Part shown: positions 1 to 12,006 of the stretch, piece by piece | Layout of the letters: every line of letters begins with the position of its first letter | How positions within the stretch are numbered: position 1 is the stretch's first letter | The notes under the pieces: generated by a model | Database searches by the model: none | The model's input: the letters and a program-made list of their open reading frames with translations, nothing else | Told to the model about the DNA's origin: nothing | Made by a program: the position numbers and the translations under genes | Source of the DNA: Camelus bactrianus | Lineage: Eukaryota; Chordata; Mammalia; Artiodactyla; Camelidae | Assembly: GCF_048773025.1 (NCBI RefSeq) | Contig: NC_133571.1 | Span: 13,432,620-13,496,619 of the forward strand | Length of the DNA: 64,000 bases | Direction of reading: 5' to 3'

Positions 1-95
1 CTTCAAAGAGATCATGGGCCCCCTGAGGCTGTATGGGAAATGCTGAATGTCTTTGCTGCGGGAGGGGGGGGGTGTCTCGGGAGAGAGGCTCACTC

Positions 96-262
96 AGGGT
101 CACTGCGACAGTGGTATAGTGGCCCTGGGGAATCCAGCCCCAGCTCCAGCACTTGCTGCTGTATGACCTTGAGCAAGTTATGCAACCTCCTGCAGAAGCC
201 TCCTCTGCAATCTGGTGAAAGTGATGATATTTACCTCACGCAACTGGTAAGAACAATCCTAC
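96..262 (+). repeat. MIR SINE fragment
   Basis: The stretch follows the MIR core order: a tgctgtatgaccttgagcaa-like segment, then a cctc...aatctggtgaaa-like segment and a gatgatatttacctca-like segment. It is diverged and ancient (mammal-wide). Confidence 0.6.
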
Positions 263-2429
263 CCTTAGACCTGGCAGCAAGGGCCTCAGTCCTGGGCTCC
301 TGAGTTTGGGCCGCCTCAGGGTGGCCCTCCTCTGGCCATACCCCTCCTCACTGGAAAAGTAGGTCCTGGGACAGGAGGGATGGTGGTCCATACTCCTCCT
401 CTTCTAGACCAAGCTCCTGACATCTGGGACCCTAGAATTCCCTGTTCAAATGACCCAGTTCTAAGCAGGCCTCTTCCTCTGGTCCATCATCTTAAGAGCT
501 GCCCAGGCCAGATGTGCATCGGCACACCTGGGGAGTGGGCCAAGGGCAGCTGTTTGCAGAGGGTGGGAAGCAGATGGAACTTAACATGCAGGTGGAGTGT
601 TCCTGGGCATGCGTGAGAGACCCCGTCCCCACAAGGCCAGAGAAGAGTGGGCCAGGGAATGGGTTTTGAGCCTGGCCTTAAAATTAAGACCCAGGAAAAT
701 TAATCCAAAGAGGAAGATAATAGGTCAGTTTCAACATTTTGTTATCTTAATTCACAGCTTATATTTAGACATATGTCATTTCCATTTGTGCGCTTGCCCC
801 AGGCCTCACAGGCATCAGAAGTGGACCAGACTCTGAAGTCTGGTTACTAGTGCACGTAGAAATGTTTGGCAGAGGGCTGGGCATAGTGTCAGCACGCGGT
901 ACATTTTAGCTCTTATTAGTCTCAAAGAGGTCTGTGGCCCCCAAAAGGCCAAGTCTCTTCCTGTCTTCAAGTTTGCACATTCACCCTCTCTTTCCCCAGA
1001 AGGTCCCAGACGCTAGATCAACGCAGCCAGGCATCCAGGCTGTCCACTTTATTTTTACAGCAGGGGTCATGTTTCTCAGAGCAGGAGGCTGAGGTGAGAC
1101 AGGAGATGAGCCAAAGGGAAGGAAAGTGACCCCTGCCCAGAGAAGGGGGAGGGGAGGGGACAGAGCTCCCTGGATATCTTTAGATCCTGGTGACACAAAA
1201 AGGTGCCAGTTTTCTGCCTGATCTCCACCTTCCCCGCTGCCCTGCTGCTCACCAATTCTTAGAGCCGGAAGGGTCCTTAGGAAACCCACACGCCTCCGAG
1301 ATGAAGAAACAGGTGCAGAAAGGTAGACTGTGTGATCCAAGGTCACGGAGAAAGTGATTCTTAAAGCCCATATTAGAATCTCCCCCATTATTTGATTCCC
1401 TACCCCGCACCCCCAGCCTTCCTCTAAAGAACGTCAGGAGGGCTCCACAGCTGGGCAGGAAAAGTGCTTGAGAGATGCATTAGTGGCTTTAGGAATTTTG
1501 CTTTTAGAGAGCACTTTCTTCAAAAATTCTCAAAACCCAAGTGCATCAATTGAGCCTAGAGGAGCCTCCTGGGTGTGCCGGGGGGAGAGCAACCAAAGGT
1601 CAGTTCTCTGTCCTGCCTTTAGAAAAATAGTTCTCTGAGGAGCCCTCCCTGATTTAACCCCACTTCACAAACAAGAGCCCCAGGCTCTGGGAGGGGAGGT
1701 GAAAAAATAGGAGGCTCTTTCTCCTCCTCCTGTTGGAAACCCCTGGAGGGCAGGATGGTGAGGACTCGCCCCCAACTGCACCCAACAGGCCAGATCCTTG
1801 GTGGTGGGGTAACGCACACTCAGGCGTGGGGCGGCCTGGCTCAAAAAGACCTTGAAGAGTAAGTTTTCAGGGATGCAGAGAGGGATGGCCCCATGCCAAG
1901 GAGCTGCCAGGAGCTGTTCTTAGGTGGGAGGACACAGGGCCTAGATTTAAGGGGAAGGAGCTTTTCCCCTGGGCAGGGGCTCTCATGTGGTTCCCCACAT
2001 GAGACCAGGTGAGCGTCTCCATCCCTGCCCTCCGCCTCCACCCAGGCCCTCCTGGGAGCAGGATGGCGCATGCAAGGAAAGCAGGTGTGAGGGTCAGTGT
2101 GGGGTGGGGGAAGTGGCACAGCAGTAATGGGGACAGAGCTGCAGCTCTGATGCTCTTACGTGAGAAGGCACTCACCCCTGGGGGCGGCCCCTCCTTCTCC
2201 CGGGGCGAGTGGGAGGAAGATTCCATCCCCTGTCAGTTCTCAGCTAGCCAAGACCCTGGCAGGGCAGGAAGGGAAAGGGACAGCTCCGGTGAGGTCTCCA
2301 GAGCTATTTTGAGAGAAGTTCCTCCTAAGTAACAAGAGCCTGGCAGGGAGCCTCCTCCCCCTCTGGCTCCCCTGTTGCCCTTGCCCGCCGCCTCCCTCTC
2401 CCCCCTCCCCCATAAGCCCTCACGGCTCC

Positions 2430-2610
2430 AGTCGGAAACTGCAGGCAACGGGGCATTGCAGGTAACGGGGCTCAAGGGCAGCTTCGCTGACGGGGCTCTT
2501 AGAGGCAGAGAACAGGGGGCTTCTCTGCCTCCAGCCTCCAATCAATCCATCAATTGGATTAACACCAGGAGCTTATAGCCTGGTTATAAACAGGCCCCCA
2601 ACCTCAGGAC
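2430..2610. promoter_or_regulatory. Candidate non-coding regulatory block
   Basis: The block has two close copies of a gcaggYaacggggc unit (about 2441 and 2458) and a third, weaker gctgacggggc. A unique-looking AT-richer part follows, with TAAT/ATTA-type homeodomain cores (caatcaatccatcaattgga at about 2539). It has no repeat signature and no exon structure. The regulatory role is inference from texture alone. Confidence 0.25.
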
Positions 2611-4119
2611 GCTGGAACCGTAGGAGCTGAGACTCCTTGCATCCATTCACTTAAAGTTAAATGCCCCCAAATCCTCCTGCCTCTCAGGTTGGGATTGGGT
2701 GGACAGACATTTGGGAGCCTCCTTCCAGTGCACCTAGGTCTGTTCCCTGCCCATCCCTACTCACCATTCCTGCCCCCCTGCCCAGCGCCCACATGACCCC
2801 AGCCACAGTCTCAGCATAGCATCCACTGAAGTTTGGCAGGTGCCGAGGGGGTTAACAGGACAGCATGCACCAAACCAAGCCGCAGGCACGTGGCTCAGCA
2901 GTCCAGCAAGGAACCGGTACTGGCCACCTTGCCTGGTGCTCCCCAGCCCACCTCGCATCAGAGAGTTGGAGTAGAGATAAACTCTTCCTGAACCCTCCTC
3001 ACCCATCTGCACTTTCTAAGGGCTCTGGGTGCAGGCAGGTAGGCAGCCACCTCCTCCATCCCTCCTTTCCTCTGTTTCTGTTTTCTGCCAGGTTCTTTCC
3101 AAGCATCATTTCAGGCAAAGGGGGGTGGGGAGCCCCAGACAGATGAGCTCATTGGGAGGAAGAGGGCAGAGGGAGGAGGGAGCTGAAATTCCCTGACCAG
3201 GGAGATGTTCGCCGGACAGTCCCACGCTGGAGAGGGGTGTGTGCCCCCTTCCAGGAGCAGGCGCCTGCTTCCCTCACTGCAGCTCAGAGATGGGGTGAGT
3301 CCTGGGCATCCCTTTATTCTGGGCCACATTGGGGTGGGGCATGAAGCCCCAGGCAGGGGCTCAGCCACTCTACCAGCGCCCCAGAGATGTGTCTACCTCC
3401 CTGCTTCATGGGTTACCATGCCCCACTGCCCTCCCAGCAAGGGAGGATGGGGGCTCAGGAGGGTTGGGGGGCCAGAGGTGTAGGGAAGGTTTGTCATTCA
3501 TTGCAGCCTGGCTTCCCAGGGGACTGCCTTGTTGGCTGAATGGCCAGATGTCCTCCTGGAACCCTAGACCTGGTCCTGCCTGTGAACCGGGCACTGGGAC
3601 AGACTGTCCAAACCAAAGCGTTAAGTGGTGTGGAGTGCCAGGCAGGGCTCCCTGAATGTTCTGGTCCCATTGGCTGTGCGGGAGCAGTGGATCTTGCAAA
3701 GTGAGGGGAGAGGGAGGAAGTGGAATGGGAGAGAAGATACGGGGGTGGGGCAGAGGTGGGGGACAGATGGCCGAGAGGAAAGGAGGAAATGTGGGACCTG
3801 GAGTGAAGGGTAACTTGGGGAGGTTGGAGTGAGACACAGGCCCAGGAGGAGGGGTAGAGACGGGAAGACTACTAGCCAGCAGGTGAAGAAGAGGTTTTTC
3901 AGATGCCAGGAGAGGAGAAGGTGACCAGCCAAGGCCAGAGCCATGCAGAGGGTGGGGTGTTAGGAGCCTACCAGGAAGGCGTGCCTCTGCTTCCAAACAC
4001 CTTTGCCCTTCTCTTGTTGCCCACGGCCATTTTAAGATTGACTCCGAGTCACCCTGCCCCCACCCACTCCTAGATCTTTGGGCTGCAAGAAACCAGTCCC
4101 CTGATGTTTCTCACAGTGC

Positions 4120-4365
4120 GATGTGATGGCTTTGGCATCCCACTGCCCTGGGTTTGAAGTCTTCGCTGTTTTCTAGCTGGGTCATCTTGGGTGTACACAT
4201 ACTTAGTATAGCAGAACCTCGGTCTCCTCATCTGTACAAGTGAGAAAACAATGCATATTTGGGGAGTTGGCCTGAGGGTTACGTCAGCTGATATACATAG
4301 AATGCCTAGTTCAGTGCCAGGTGTAGAGTAGCTACTCAATAAATGGTGATTATCCTTATTAGTCT
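4120..4365 (+). repeat. MIR SINE, near full length
   Basis: It contains the MIR landmarks in order: tagctgggtcatcttggg, ctcggtctcctcatctgtac, the tcagtgccaggtgtagag part and a tactcaataaatggtgat tail. Confidence 0.7.
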
Positions 4366-6084
4366 AGCCAGCTGTCACTCATCCTGCCACCGCCACCACT
4401 ACCCCAGCCCTCTAAGCCCTTTCCAGGCTGGAAAAGAACCCACCCATCCCCACAAACAACATCAGCTCCTGTGGAGAAGCCCATGCAACGTGAGTCTGCC
4501 GTGGGGAAGGGAAGGGGAGGCTGAAGACTGGCAAAGCTGGGAGGGCGAAGGGAGGGAAAGGCTGAAAGGACTGTCGCCTTTTTCTACAGTCTTGATTGAA
4601 AGACGGGGGAAGCCGGCCCTAGCCAGACGGCCAAGGATGCAAGTTAACTTGGCTTGATCTTTGGAAAGAAGTTCCCGAAGGTTTCTAGCTCCAAATTTCC
4701 TCTCTCAGCTTATTTCTCACTGTGAATAGGGGCTCGCCCCCTCCCCTTCCCCACCCTTGATAAGTTGCTAAGGATGGATAGAGTAAGGCGGTAGGAGGGT
4801 GCAGAGGCAGCCTGCGGAAGAGCATGACTGAGTAAGAAGGCAGAGGGTGGGATGGGGGGCTTACCCATTGTATGCCATGTTTATCTTCAGGCAAGCAAGA
4901 GTTAATCCCACTTCCATCATTTGAATCCTAAAATGAGGGCTGCAGAGGGCCAATGTCAATAAACTTAGCACCTAAAAGTATGCCCTGATATACGGAATCT
5001 TCCTGACAACACCCCCAAGCTATGCTTGAATAACTTCCGGATTGAGGATCTCACTACCTCAGAGAAACTCGACCCACTACCCGGCTCCGACTCCTATCTG
5101 TCTCTGCCCGCCAGCCCTAATGTTCTGCCCTAAGGCAGAATGACACAAGGCTAATTCCTCCCCGCTGTGGTCACAGCCCCAGCCACTGTGCTGGCCATCA
5201 GCTGGGACACACACTTCCCCTCCTGGCAGAACACACCCTCTGCGTTTGCCCATTTGTCCACAGGGGGAGCTTTCAATCTGTTGAGGCAAACAGTTCCTAG
5301 TCCGCATGCCACCTGTTTACAGGGAATGAATGCATCCCCATTGAGAAGCAGAGGCAGCTGTGGCTGGGACAGAGGTGACTTTGCCAAGGCTATAAGGGAA
5401 AGCCCCTCCCATGGACTCCCAAGTAGCCAAGCTGAGGGTCCAGTGGCCCTTTGCCTGCCTCCCCTTGTACCTCATGGACTCAAGGTGAAAGGAGAAGCTG
5501 CTTTACCAGGCTACCCACTTCCAACTCACCCATTCCCACCACCTCCATCCCAGTCTTTCTCCCTTTTCTACACTGAGGCCTCCTCAGCCCTGCAAAGGAG
5601 TGGGGTCCTGGGCTAGGCTAATCTGTTTTAGGACCAAATTGATGATCCGAGTCAGGATGGCAGGATAGAGTTCTAAGATGAACTTCCTTTCCCATGACCC
5701 TCTGCAGCTCTCAACCACTGGGCAGCCGGAGTTTGTCCTAAAAGGTGGTCGGCACCCTGGACATCAGCATGGTAGCCAGGGATGACAAGAAGCTGGTGGG
5801 GTGAGAGGTCTGTAGGGGGCAGTGCCACCAAGGCCCTGCCAGCATGGACCCCCTGAAGCCCCTGAAGTGCCAGTGGAGGAGGGCAGGAGACGTGGGGGTC
5901 CCATGCTCCTGTGCACCCAGATGCCCAGCCCACAGCCCACCAGGCACTGTCCCAGCCTCCTCTCACCTGAATTGTTTTCAAAACCCCGACCCCTGCAAGA
6001 TGAGAGAGAGACAAGTGGCCTAAGAGGGACTGTATACAAACCAGCACAGGGAAGTCACTCTACTGGAGTGTGCAGGTGGGACTC

Positions 6085-6180
6085 GGAATGGGAGCTAAAG
6101 CCAGGCTCTGTAATTAGCCAACTGTGTGACTTGGAAAATTCCTTTCCCTCGCTGAACTTCAGCTTTAAAAAGGGAGCCCT
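6085..6180 (+). repeat. MIR SINE fragment
   Basis: A short fragment with the actgtgtgacttggaaaatt segment followed by a diverged tgaacttcagcttt segment. Confidence 0.5.
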
Positions 6181-8110
6181 TCCAGGAAGCATGGGGGCCT
6201 CTTCTCATTCAACTCAAGGCCAGCTGGGGAGGGGCAGGCAGGAGCCTGGGCTGCTGTGGGCTGCGGTGAGGAGCTGTGCCGAGCACCAGGCGCACACTGG
6301 GTGTGGGCTGTGGAAAGCACAGGTGACCCGGAGGTGCTGGGAGAGCCTGGATTGTCCTGGACACATCATGGGACCCTAAGCAAGTCACTTTCCTGAGCTG
6401 GTCCCTGGTTTCCCATTCAGGACAGTCAGAAGACTTGGTCCAGGAGTCTCTGGGACCCCTCCTGTCTCTGATGTTGTAAAAATCTACTCTCACACCCCAC
6501 TCCTTTTGGCCATCAAAGCCTGTCCTAGGGACTCTGAAATCCTCCACATACAGACCTGCATTCCAGGGCAGCGGGCCATGGGCAGGCCGGTGGCTGTGCC
6601 CGAGCCTGAACCCTGCAGGGGGTCTGGGGAGAAGCAAAGGGGTAGTGGGAATTGAGACGCTCTTGTACAGACACCTGCCCCTTAGTCGGGGGACACGGGA
6701 AGCCAGTGAGCAATCCTGAGTGCCAGGGTGGGAGCTAGCCCTTCCCCGACAAGGCAGCTCATCCTGCAATCAGAATAATCCCAACAGGCCCGCAGCAGGC
6801 TGGGCCAAGGAACATCAGTCTAGGGGAGATGCCTGAACCAGATCCAGCCCTCCCAGAAGCCACGCCCAGCTCCAAAGCATCCTCCCAGTGTTCTGGGAGA
6901 AAAGCCCTAGACCGAGAGGCCGTGTCCACCCGGAAGGAACTAGCTGGCATCCCCAGTGCCTTCTGCTCCTCAGTCCAAGTCCCCTGCTTCAATTTCCTTG
7001 TCTGTTAAGTAGAGAAGCATCCTCTCTGACATCCCAACCTTGGAAGGACTCAGAGGCTCCGAGGGCAGGCATCCTTTTAAACCAAGGTAGCTTTGGTTCT
7101 ATCAAATACCAGCCGCCTCTGTTTAACGCTGAAACCTTCTACCTGGCTTCTTTCTCGGGAAGCAGCTGTGATCTTTGCAGGCATTAGAACTACGAATGTT
7201 CAGCTCCTCCTGAATATTCTAAGTGCATCTGACCACTAACCACTGGCAAATGTCTCTGAAGTGCCAGGAGCGGGCAGAAATGACAAAGAAAACAGGAGAA
7301 AAGCAACCACTTCAGTATCTCCTTGCCATTCAGAAAGTTGAGGCTTTCCTTATCTAGGTGAGGCTCCTAGGCAAAAGGGTGTCTGTGTGTAAGAGAGAGA
7401 GGCGGGGGGTGGGGGGGGGAGAGGGAGAGAAATACAAAGAGAGACATAAGAACAGGAAGTGAAAGGGGAAAAGATTGGATGTGTCTCTGGGCCAGGTGGT
7501 TGCCTTCAGTCCTGAATTCAGGGCTGATTCAGCAGCACGTAAATAGGATACAGCAGTTTGCAGAGGAGACGTGAGCAACCTGACTCTTCCCCCAGACACC
7601 CTCATCCATGGAGTTGCGTGAGGGCAGACTCTGCACCAGCTGTCATCTCTTTTTCTTGAGTCCACAGCAGGCAAAAGAGATGTCTGCCTAGTCAGATACA
7701 GCTTAGAAACAGGGGGCAGGAAGGCTGACCCATCCACTCACAGAAAGAAGAGACAACAGCAGCATAACAGTCTTGGGGGCTCAAAAAGTTGTTGTCTCCC
7801 AGGAATAACCAAGAGCGCTCCAAGAAGTGGGTGTTTAGCCACCTTGTCCCCAGGGTGCTTTCAAGGTGGACGCTTTCAAGATCCTGGGTCCCAGGATTCT
7901 GGGAAGGCAAAGAGGGAAAAAGAAGAAACATCTGACCACAGGAGGGGAGTAGAATGACCCCATCCTTGATGGGGATCTGGCAGCGTCAATGGGAGCACCA
8001 GGAAAGGACCATCAGGAGTCCCTGTCACAATCCTGGCACTGCCTCAACTTGCCCCACTCTGCACCCCTGAAAAAAGCCACACTCAAGGGATGTTCAGGGG
8101 AGATGATCTG

Positions 8111-8116
8111 TTTATT
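8111..8116 (-). terminator. SCN2B: SCN2B poly(A) signal (AATAAA)
   Basis: On the minus strand this reads AATAAA inside ggctgcaataaacagatc. It gives a 3' UTR of about 3.7 kb, in keeping with the long 3' UTR of SCN2B. Cleavage is expected about 10-30 bases further on, near 8090. An AATAAA on the plus strand near 8492 points the wrong way and was not used. Confidence 0.7.
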
Positions 8117-9170
8117 GCAGCCAATAAATCCAAGCAATGAGACAAACTGCGAAAGGAACTCAGTCTGCTCCCAAAAGCAGACATATCACAGCTGTTGGGT
8201 CACAGAGGACCATTTAAGCTTCTCTCCCCGCCGCCGCTTCCAATCACCATATAGCACACGAGTCCTAGAAAGTGCATACGTGGTTGTGTCTTCCCCCTCC
8301 GAGTGCACAAAGAGCAATAAGAACATTCTATAATTTGCCTTTGGTGAATTAACGCAAAACGTTGAGAAATGATTGTCCCCCCTCCCCCCACCTTCTGCCA
8401 ATGTAACTTTTGGAGTGGATGTAGTGAGATGTTTTATATTTGTATATATAATATGTCTATATATAGACTATGTACAAATGCATCAGCAAGCTTCAATAAA
8501 GGAAGACATAGCAAGAGGCACAGCAAGAGACACAGGCTGTCTATCTTAAGACATAAGTAGGAAGAAAAATGTCTTGATTCATCACCCGTTCCAATTGCAC
8601 CAAGCCATTCCTATGGCCTGGGACTATCCTTCTGGACCTGGCCAGTGTTTTCAATTGTCCATCTGCTTAACCTGAGCTTGCAAATACTTACCAGCCCAAC
8701 CTTGCCCAGGAGACTCACAGGGAGAAATATGGATCCCATCAGCTTTTCCTTTTTATAAATTGGGAATAACTGTATTAATCCATAGCTAGGGGGGCGGGTA
8801 GCTATTTCCAAAGCCAGTTCCAAGGCACCTCAAGGCATTTCAGTCCTGAAAAAGGTGTGCTTTGTTCTTATAAGCTAAATCCCATGGGTTGGCCAGCCCA
8901 TCTCTCTCTCCAGTGGCCCTTTAATTAGGAGGAAGGGACAGAATTCCAAGAGAGCAGGAGAGGCAGGGGCAGTTGGGAAAACCAGCAGACTGCACCCCGC
9001 AGAGCGCAGTGACAGGAACATGCAACCACCAGCAGGGCCTGAGCCCACCGTGCTGGGAAGAGGAACAGCTTGCTGGTATACACTGGGAAGCAGGGTGCCG
9101 GGAAAACATCGCACCGGTTTCCCACTTCTATTCACAGAAGCCCCATTTTTTTCCCAACCTCATTGCCCCC

Positions 9171-9185
9171 GGGGGGGGGGGGGGG
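9171..9185. repeat. G15 homopolymer
   Basis: Fifteen G directly follow five C on the plus strand. In the SCN2B transcript this is C15 followed by G5. The length is prone to slippage and sequencing error. Confidence 0.8.
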
Positions 9186-10004
9186 AGGGCAGCTCTGTGA
9201 GACCGCAGGAAGAGACTCTAAGAGGCTCGGGAAGAAAGTGCATATGAGGGAGGACACCTGGGACAAAGGTGGTTCCCGGCCCATCCCTATCTGCTCAGGC
9301 GCCTGAGATCCCTGGAGAGGAACTGCTCTCCCCAGGACCCTCTGGGTCAGGGCAGGGAAAGGAAGGAATTCAGAAGTCTTGGGCTTCTTTAAGGAGAGTT
9401 AGGATTTCTTAGAATAAACCTAGGGAATCCTGCAAATAATTCCCCTAAATGTTATGAGTCCTGGAAAAAAAAAAAAGTTCCCAGCATCCACACAGATCCT
9501 CACTCATCCTGGAAAGAGGAGAGCACTTAAGAAGTTGCCAAAAAGTGAAATCTGCAAGCTGCAGAAGTGTTATTACAACCACCCTTGGTCTCAGCTGGAA
9601 CGAGGGTGCCCACCACACACCTCTCCCCTCTCAGCTGGCTGGCTCCAAGGATGGGTAATGTCCACCCACCCCAGGCATCCCGGGGGCTTAGCCCACCCCC
9701 GTTGGCAGTGTGTTGATTGGCAGTTAAGTACTGATGAGTTAGAATTTCCACCCCATCCAGGAGCTATCTGGTCGGTTGCCCATCCCCTACTCTGTGCCCG
9801 CTCTGCCTGGCCTCTCACCCTCATACCTGTCCTATCTTCCCTCCTTCTTTTCTTTCCTCCCTTCCCAGGGCCCAGATTCTGGAATCTCTTCCTCCTTCTC
9901 CAACTCCAGCCCTGGAAGCAGTGGCTGCAGAGGTGGAATTAGATGCACCAAAAAAAAAATTAATCTTGGTCCCCACAGAGCTGACCTAGCAGTTCCCAAC
10001 TCTG

Positions 10005-10085
10005 TTATGGCTTTGTGGGCATCCCTGGCACCTGGCACAGTGCCTGGCACAGAGGAGATGCTCAATCAATGGATACTGAAGTGAA
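10005..10085 (+). repeat. L2 LINE 3' end fragment
   Basis: The stretch has the typical L2 tail: cctggcacagtgcctggcac, then agatgctcaatcaatgg. It lies antisense within the SCN2B 3' UTR. Confidence 0.6.
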
Positions 10086-11806
10086 TTAAACCGAGTCTTC
10101 CATAAGCTCTCGCTCTTTCCCCAAACTGGCCATCTGCTGGGCAGAGACAGAGAATGCTCCCTGGGGCTGTCACAGTCCTGTCCTCACCCGCTTCCCAGAC
10201 TCCTTCCAGCCCTGGGCACTGACTCCCTCAGCCCAGGCAGGGCCTGAGCTCTGAGCTCCCAGGAAAGGCCAGGAAGTGCAGCAGGGGGTCAGCTGGGGTT
10301 GGTGTGGGGCACTGCCAGCATCCCTGCCCTCCCGCTCCCATCCCTGCCTCTGTCACAGCCTGGAGGGGCTGGGTTCCCTGGAGGTGAGCAGGGCTGGAGG
10401 GGCCCACCTCCCTCTCCTCACTTCCCTCAACTCCCTGTCCGGAGAGCCTGCCCCCCTGCCTCCCCCTCAGCCCACCGGGCAAGCTATGGCTCTAGTGATT
10501 CAAACTGGAAACTGAGGAACCAGAGGAGGCGCAGGACTCTCGGCTACTGTGAGTCTGAACCTCAGTTTCCCCGCCTGTTAGTCTGAGCCACTCGGCTAGT
10601 GGATCTCTGAGGGTCTTCCAAGGCAGTTTCTCTCCATCTCCCTCCCTCCCCTGAGGCATAAGCAATTCCCTCTTCCTGTGAGTAAAATGGCAGTGGAAGT
10701 GGGCCCCCCACCAGCGCTACTTTCTCCCCCACAGGGAGCGTTGTCGGGGCTGGGGAGGGTGCAGCATGGCTCAGATGTGATGTGGCCACAGGGCCTCAGA
10801 GGCTCCAAGGCTCCCCTCAGGGCCAAAAGCCAGACGAAACCCTGCTGAGGGTAAGGGGGGGGGTGAACCAAAGCCCCAAGGGCAGCCCCCTCTCTGCACA
10901 CCGACCCCTCAGCGTGGCTCCCACCCCTTCCTCACGGCTGCTCCTGGCCCAGGCAGATGGCGGCCACCCTGGGGGAGAAGGCAGTCGGCCTTCCACCCCT
11001 CCCAGCCCCTCCACCCCTCAGCTCATTTTGAAATTCGTCCCATTACTGGGTAACTGTGGTGAAGAGCGACCACCACCCTGAGAGACACGACCCCGCCATG
11101 GCCCAGCTCAGCAGCCCTTCGGTGCTTTTCTCCCAAACACCTGAAGGGGTTAAACAGCCACCAGAAAACCGGAGGCTTCTGTGGTAGCAGCTCTCAGGGT
11201 GGGAGCAGAGCTCCCGGGGCCAAGGCTTGTCTCTAGTTGCCTCCAGCCCCAGCTTCCCGCCAACACCCAGGAAATACACGGTTGTCCCTTCAACACACCC
11301 CACCCAAGTTATAGGAACCTATGGCCACCCCGAGCCTGACAGGGCTGCCCAGGGCTGGGAGCGGAGCGACGCCACAGCCCAGGCCTCCTAGAGGCTGCCC
11401 AGCAGAGCCCCCCGGACCTGAGGTCCCCTCTGAAGCTGCCACCAGACCAGTCCAGGCACTGGGCAGGCTGGACAGCTGGCCTCCCCCTCCCCCACCGCCC
11501 ACACTCCCCTTTCTCTCTGTGCGACCCTCACACAGGCAGTTTTGAGTGCACCACTCCCTCCCCCCTCCCAGGGCCCACGCGTCCCAGACGCCGGGCAGGT
11601 TTCTCAATGAAAGAGAGGTGGGTCATTCTTGGTACAGGGTGGGGGATACGAAGGGAGGGGTTCAGGAGACCCCAGGACAGCCCTGGGATCCAGGCTGGAG
11701 GGAAACACACCAAGAGAGGGCAGGCGGGGACACAGTGTGCGGGGCGGAGTGTGGGGGGAGTACAGGACACGAGGGAGGGGCTGCGGGCTGGCCGCCCGCC
11801 CGCCCG

Positions 11807-12006
11807 TTACTTGTTGCCATCGTCCGCGTTGCCCTCTCCATCCGTCTTGCCCTCCTCCTCCGTCTTCAGGTCATCCGTGCTCAGTTTCTGCTCTTTTTTC
11901 CTCCTCACACACTTTACTACCATCAGCACCAAGATGACCACGGCCAGAAAGCCCCCGACGGAGGCACCCACGATCACCGCCACCGTGGAATCCCGCTCAG
12001 GGGGCT
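11807..12006 (-). CDS. SCN2B: SCN2B coding exon 4 (transmembrane helix, cytoplasmic tail, stop)
   Basis: This exon encodes residues 150-215 and TAA at 11807-11809. It begins EPPERDSTVAVIVGASVGG, runs through the membrane helix and the basic KCVRRKKEQ stop-transfer segment, and ends in an acidic tail (DGEGNADDGNK) that differs slightly from human. Confidence 0.97.

Larger units (their letters stand above)
1..8090. other. SCN4B-SCN2B intergenic region
   Basis: No exon of a recognisable gene is visible here on either strand. In the human order SCN4B lies on this side of SCN2B with its 5' end about 10 kb away, so SCN4B exon 1 is expected just left of position 1. I looked for its signal peptide and V-domain start and did not find them. 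The stretch holds old MIR copies (96-262, 4120-4365, 6085-6180), purine/pyrimidine-rich low-complexity DNA (for example 3700-3800 and 7383-7430) and one candidate regulatory block at 2430-2610. The ORFs here are proline- or serine-rich low-complexity frames with no family resemblance. Confidence 0.75.
8090..11806 (-). other. SCN2B: SCN2B 3' UTR
   Basis: This is the stretch between the stop codon and the only well-placed minus-strand AATAAA. It holds a UGUACAUA Pumilio-type site near its end (8469-8476), a 14-bp perfect palindrome (8455-8468), a G15 homopolymer at 9171-9185 (C15 in the mRNA) and an L2 fragment (10005-10085). No coding exon is seen. The exact 3' end is inferred. Confidence 0.65.

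Noticed and set aside
1-2600. SCN4B first exon
   Set aside because: I searched for its signal peptide and V-domain start and found neither. The spacing from SCN2B suggests it lies outside the window.
3406-3996. A 196-codon proline/serine-rich frame on the minus strand
   Set aside because: Low-complexity pyrimidine-rich DNA, with no start context, domain or splice structure.
8490-8500. AATAAA on the plus strand as a gene end
   Set aside because: It faces away from SCN2B, and no plus-strand gene runs into it.
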